In this document: positions 60,650 to 64,000 of the stretch, piece by piece
How positions within the stretch are numbered: the stretch's first letter is position 1
Layout: every line of letters starts with the position of its first letter
Source: Bryoerythrophyllum caledonicum
Lineage: Eukaryota; Streptophyta; Bryopsida; Pottiales; Pottiaceae
DNA: 64,000 bases
Direction of reading: 5' to 3'
Assembly: GCA_963971425.1 (NCBI GenBank)
Contig: OZ020526.1
Span: forward strand, 6,847,976 to 6,911,975
Made by a program: the position numbers and the translations under genes
The notes under the pieces: model-generated
The model's database searches: none
What the model saw: only the letters and a program-made list of their open reading frames with translations
Told to the model about the DNA's origin: nothing

Positions 60650-61365
60650 TTGATAGAACAGCATTACAAGTTATTAGGTACACATACTCGAACTCCAGGT
60701 ACATACTGGATATGCACTACAGTAACTGTATTTTCCTCACGTCTAAATACAAAAAACATACGTATACACATACTGGATTATGTACATATATACACATATA
60801 TATACAAATACAAATCCAAGTACGAACTCATATACTGATACGTATATAAATACAGATACATATTCAAATTCAAGTACGAATACGAATACAAACACAAATT
60901 CATATATAGATACAGGCACGAAAACATATACGAACAAAACTACAAACTCAAACGAGAAATTAAATACAAGAATGGATGGAGACACAGATACAGACAGGAG
61001 TACAGACGCTATTCAGAAAATTAAGAAAATAAATACCCAAACAAAAACCTATCAATCACCGAAAAAATTAATACACAAAATGAAAACAAGAATAATAATA
61101 AAGATATATAACTCCTCACACAGTCCAAGTGAAACAGAAAACTCAAATCCCAACAAAAACACTCTCCATAACTCAACTCTCAGACTATACACACAAAACC
61201 TCTATACAAATACTAATAAAAAAACGGAAACAAATACTAAGACAAATATTGAGACACATATTAATACAAAAAGACAGAAGAATACTAATACTAATACAAA
61301 TACACATATAAATACAAAAACAACTACATATCATCAAAGATACACAAACAAGAACATAGGAACAA
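60650..61365 (+). repeat. Thr/Asn-rich low-complexity DNA
   Basis: A/C/T-rich runs built from ACATA, AATAC and AAATACA words, which read as T-N-T-N in one frame (open from 60,780). It is similar to 62,800-63,100. It probably arose by slippage; whether it is translated is unknown. Confidence 0.6.
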
Positions 61366-62585
61366 ATAACAGTACTAAAAATAGAATACGCTTCCTAAGG
61401 AAAACAGAAATAAGGGATGGAAATTTAGCCAAATTAGGAATGAGAATTCAGTATAATAAGAATAAAAATATCAAGAACATAACTATAATCTGCAGTACAA
61501 AAAATAGGAAAAACTTCCTAAGAGAAAGGAAAATAAGAGTTGGAAAATTAACCAAATTAGTAATGAGAAGTAAATATAATAATAATACAAATATGAAGAA
61601 AAGAGCTATAAACTGGCGGACTAAAAATAGAAAATGCTTCATAAGAAAATCAATAATAAGAGATGGAAAATTAACCAAATTAGTAAAGAGAAATAATTAT
61701 GAAAAGAATAAAAATATTAAGAATACAACTATAAAAAACAATACTAAAAATAGAAAAAGCTTCCTAAGAAAATCAAAAATAAGGTATGGAAAATTAACCA
61801 AATTAGTAATGAGAATTAATTATGAAAAGAATAAAAATATTAAGAACACATCTATAAAAAACAATACCAAAATTAGAAAATGCTTCCTAAGAAAAAGATA
61901 AATAAGGGATGGTAAAATAACCAATTTAGTAATGAGAAGTAAATATAATAAGAATAAAAATATTAACAACAGAGCTAAAAACAGCAGGACTAAAAAAAGA
62001 GAATGCTTTATAAGGAAATCAGAAATAAGGGATGGAAAATTAACAAAATTAGTAATGAGAATTAATCATGATAAGAATAAAAATAGGAATGAAACAGCGA
62101 AAAACAACAGTACTAAAAATAGAAAATGCTATATAAGAAAATCAAAAATATGGGATGGAAAGTTAACCAAATTAGTAATGAGAATTAATCATGTTAAGAA
62201 TATAAGTATTAAGAACACAACTAAAAACAACAGCACTAAAAATAGAGAATGCTTTGTAAGAAAATCAAAAATAAGGGATGGAAAGTTAACCAAATTTGTA
62301 ATGAGAAGTAGTTATAATAAGAATACAAGTATTAAAAAAAAAATTTAAAAATAGCAGTTCTAAAAATAGAAAATGCTTTGTAAGGAAATCAAAAGTAAGG
62401 GATGGAAAGTTAAACAGATTAGTAATGAGAAATAGTTATAATAAGAATACAAGTATTAATAACACAGCTATAAATAACAGTACTAAAAATAGAAAATACT
62501 CTCTAAGAAAAAGAAAATTAAGGGATGGAAAAAGAACCAAATTAGTAATGAGAAGTAATAAGAATAAAAATAGTAGAAATGTGTT
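61366..62585 (+). repeat. Ten tandem 123-bp repeats encoding 41-residue units
   Basis: The marker GGGATGGAAAATTAACCAAA (and variants) starts at 61,414, 61,537, 61,660, 61,783, 61,906, 62,029, 62,152, 62,275, 62,399 and 62,522. Every step is 123 except one of 124, caused by an extra A in an A run near 62,335. Units translate as a Lys-rich peptide (KSKIRDGKLTKLVMR, then NKNKNIKNT). The frame is open from 60,780 except for a TAA at 61,899, then closes at 62,346 and continues shifted to 63,195. Confidence 0.9.
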
Positions 62586-62809
62586 GAGAGTATGTAGAAT
62601 TATTAAAATAGGAGGTTGGATTACTGTGTCGCCGGCCGGTTTGGCGCCGAAGGTGACAAAAATAGACTTACTAAAAATAGAAATTCTAATAAAAGTAATA
62701 ATATATACGAATCTGATTGAAATAAATATCAATCTGTTTTTAGAAATCATAGCTTTAGACAAAATATGTTTAGAAAGAAATCTTTTAGGAAACTCATTAT
62801 TTCAATATA

Positions 62810-63100
62810 CGGGTACATATACTGATACGTATACTGATACTTATACTGATACATACACCGATGAGTATACTTATAAATATACTGATACAAATACTGGTGC
62901 GTATACTGATGCACATACTTGTATGTATATAAATACAATTACTTATACTTATACAAATGCAAATACCAATACAAATAGTGGTACGTGTACTCACACGAAT
63001 ACTAACACAAATACTAACAAAGATATTGATACAAATACCAAGACAAAAACCGTGACATACACTAATACAAACATACAAAAGAATACTAATATAATATCAC
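62810..63100 (+). repeat. 12-bp TACTGATACRTA-type repeat and T/N-rich tract
   Basis: At least five copies of ATACTGATACRT near 62,815-62,900 give a TDTYTDTY reading, then diverge into ACTAATACAAAT words. Related to the tract at 60,650-61,365. Confidence 0.8.
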
Positions 63101-63235
63101 ATAAAACTACATACACACACGCAAAGACAACCACACACCATCAACGAAACACATACATATACATACACACATACAAAGACAAACACATACAATAAAAAAA
63201 ACACAAATACCACATTCAAAAACAAAAAATTCTAA

Positions 63236-64000
63236 AACAAAATAAAAAAACCCATCTACTACAAACTACTAATATTAATTGGAGGAGACATGGAGACTAA
63301 TCCCATGCCGAACATATTAAAAAGACACCCCGCTTCGCACAAAAAGAATGCCAAAACATATTTCATACCAAATACTAATACAAACACCAAAACAAACAAT
63401 TGTACAAACCACAAAGTATATAATAACACCGCATATAAAAAAAAGGACTTAAAAACCACTTTAAAAACCAACATAAACCCACATACAAATAGTCTTAAAC
63501 ATAATAGTTACATATGCACACGGACAAAAATTACGAAGATAAAATACAACCAATCATACATACATACATACACTACTAAAACAAAAACAACCACAAAAAA
63601 CACATGGACAAAAAATAAACTAAAGACGAAAACAACTACACCTAATATAAAAATAAATAAACCCACAACTCACACACAAAATACAAATATCCACCTACCC
63701 CCAAACCAACAAGTCATAAATAACACAACAAAGCATTTAAAATACACCACTAAACATATATACCACAAACTTCTACTACTTCTAGGAGGAGACATTGAAA
63801 CCAACCCGGGACCCATGCCCAATATACTAAAAAGACATCCTACATCACATAAGAAAAATGCCAAAATCTACTTTATACCTAATACCATAAAACTCCAACC
63901 AGAATATGAACACATTGCAAAACCCTTCGCACCATTTCTAAAAAACACACATATATTACACCACATACAAAACACTTCCCACCCAAACATTGCCCAGTAC
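63236..64000 (+). CDS. Start of ORF2-like frame with two 2A-type motifs (3' end outside window)
   Basis: Open in one frame from 63,236 to the window end. A complete 2A-like motif, LLLLLGGDIETNPGP, lies at 63,770-63,814, with the expected skip between Gly (63,809-63,811) and Pro (63,812-63,814). It is followed by MPNILKRHPTSHKKNAKIYF. The same block occurs 504 bp (168 codons) upstream, at about 63,263-63,370, as LLILIGGDMETNP-MPNILKR. There, six nucleotides encoding Gly-Pro are missing, so skipping should not occur. Between the copies the frame is T/N/K-rich. The sequence after the second motif probably leads into the endonuclease/RT beyond the window. Confidence 0.6.

Larger units (their letters stand above)
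56480..64000 (+). mobile_element. Large retroelement-like unit with 2A motif, runs off the window
   Basis: Order: leader (56,480-57,240; also found at 53.34-53.88 kb), ORF1-like coding (57,242-60,601), Thr/Asn-rich low-complexity DNA, ten 123-bp repeats, more low-complexity DNA, then the start of a second frame with a 2A-like motif. From about 57.3 kb on, the plus strand is strikingly A/C-rich and G/T-poor, as in the sense strand of many LINEs. 2A motifs are known at the start of ORF2 in some non-LTR retrotransposons. No reverse transcriptase is visible because the window ends first, so the class is inferred. Confidence 0.55.

Noticed and set aside
62436-62762. Hydrophobic minus-strand frames across 61.4-63.1 kb that look like membrane proteins
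   Set aside because: The antisense of A-rich repeats gives F/L/I/V-rich translations automatically.

Overview
The window is nuclear DNA from a plant-lineage eukaryote (Streptophyta). Three conserved housekeeping loci show this through plant-type proteins, GT-AG introns and plant-style telo-box motifs (AAACCCTAA) near their 5' ends: coatomer beta' (COPB2), ribosomal protein L10a/uL1 (two copies) and SUMO. The high repeat load, short introns and retroelement types fit a non-seed plant or charophyte alga, but I cannot name the species.

Layout. 1-14.2 kb is a nest of mobile DNA: 3' ends of one LINE family, several MITE families, and a ~952-bp element whose insertions duplicate TTAA (piggyBac-like, non-autonomous). 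14.5-22.3 kb (minus) is an intact 24-exon COPB2 gene; the hand-joined CDS is 2,781 nt (926 aa). 23.3-27.1 kb carries three PIF/Harbinger-like MITEs around RPL10A copy 1 (plus, 25,023-26,442). 27.3-31.1 kb is nested mobile DNA. RPL10A copy 2 (minus, 31,268-32,682) is an inverted duplicate of copy 1, with exons that look identical except for the stop codon. 33.4-36.3 kb holds tandem repeats and a palindrome array. 36.3-40.0 kb (minus) is a decayed MULE-type transposase with a SWIM zinc finger. 41.7-45.1 kb is a CCGGA-rich island with a broken, unrecognised coding region.

45.7-51.4 kb (plus) is the most unusual locus. It is a spliced, broken gene that appears to join a ParB-like domain to a beta-class DNA methyltransferase-like domain, and nearly all its in-frame stops are TAG. 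One intron holds about 14 palindromes at ~65-bp spacing. 54.7-55.7 kb (minus) is an intact three-exon SUMO gene, with repeated TGACGTCA sites upstream.

56.5-64.0 kb (plus, running off the window) looks like a retroelement. It has an ORF1-like region with a coiled coil, Thr/Asn-rich low-complexity DNA, a tandem repeat of exactly 123 bp (about ten copies, 41 codons each), and the start of a second reading frame with a 2A-type ribosome-skipping motif. That motif is present twice, and the first copy has lost the Gly-Pro skipping site.

The intact genes serve vesicle coating, translation and protein conjugation and show no functional linkage. Everything else is best read as layers of mobile DNA and its decay products. 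All splice sites and joins were made by eye.
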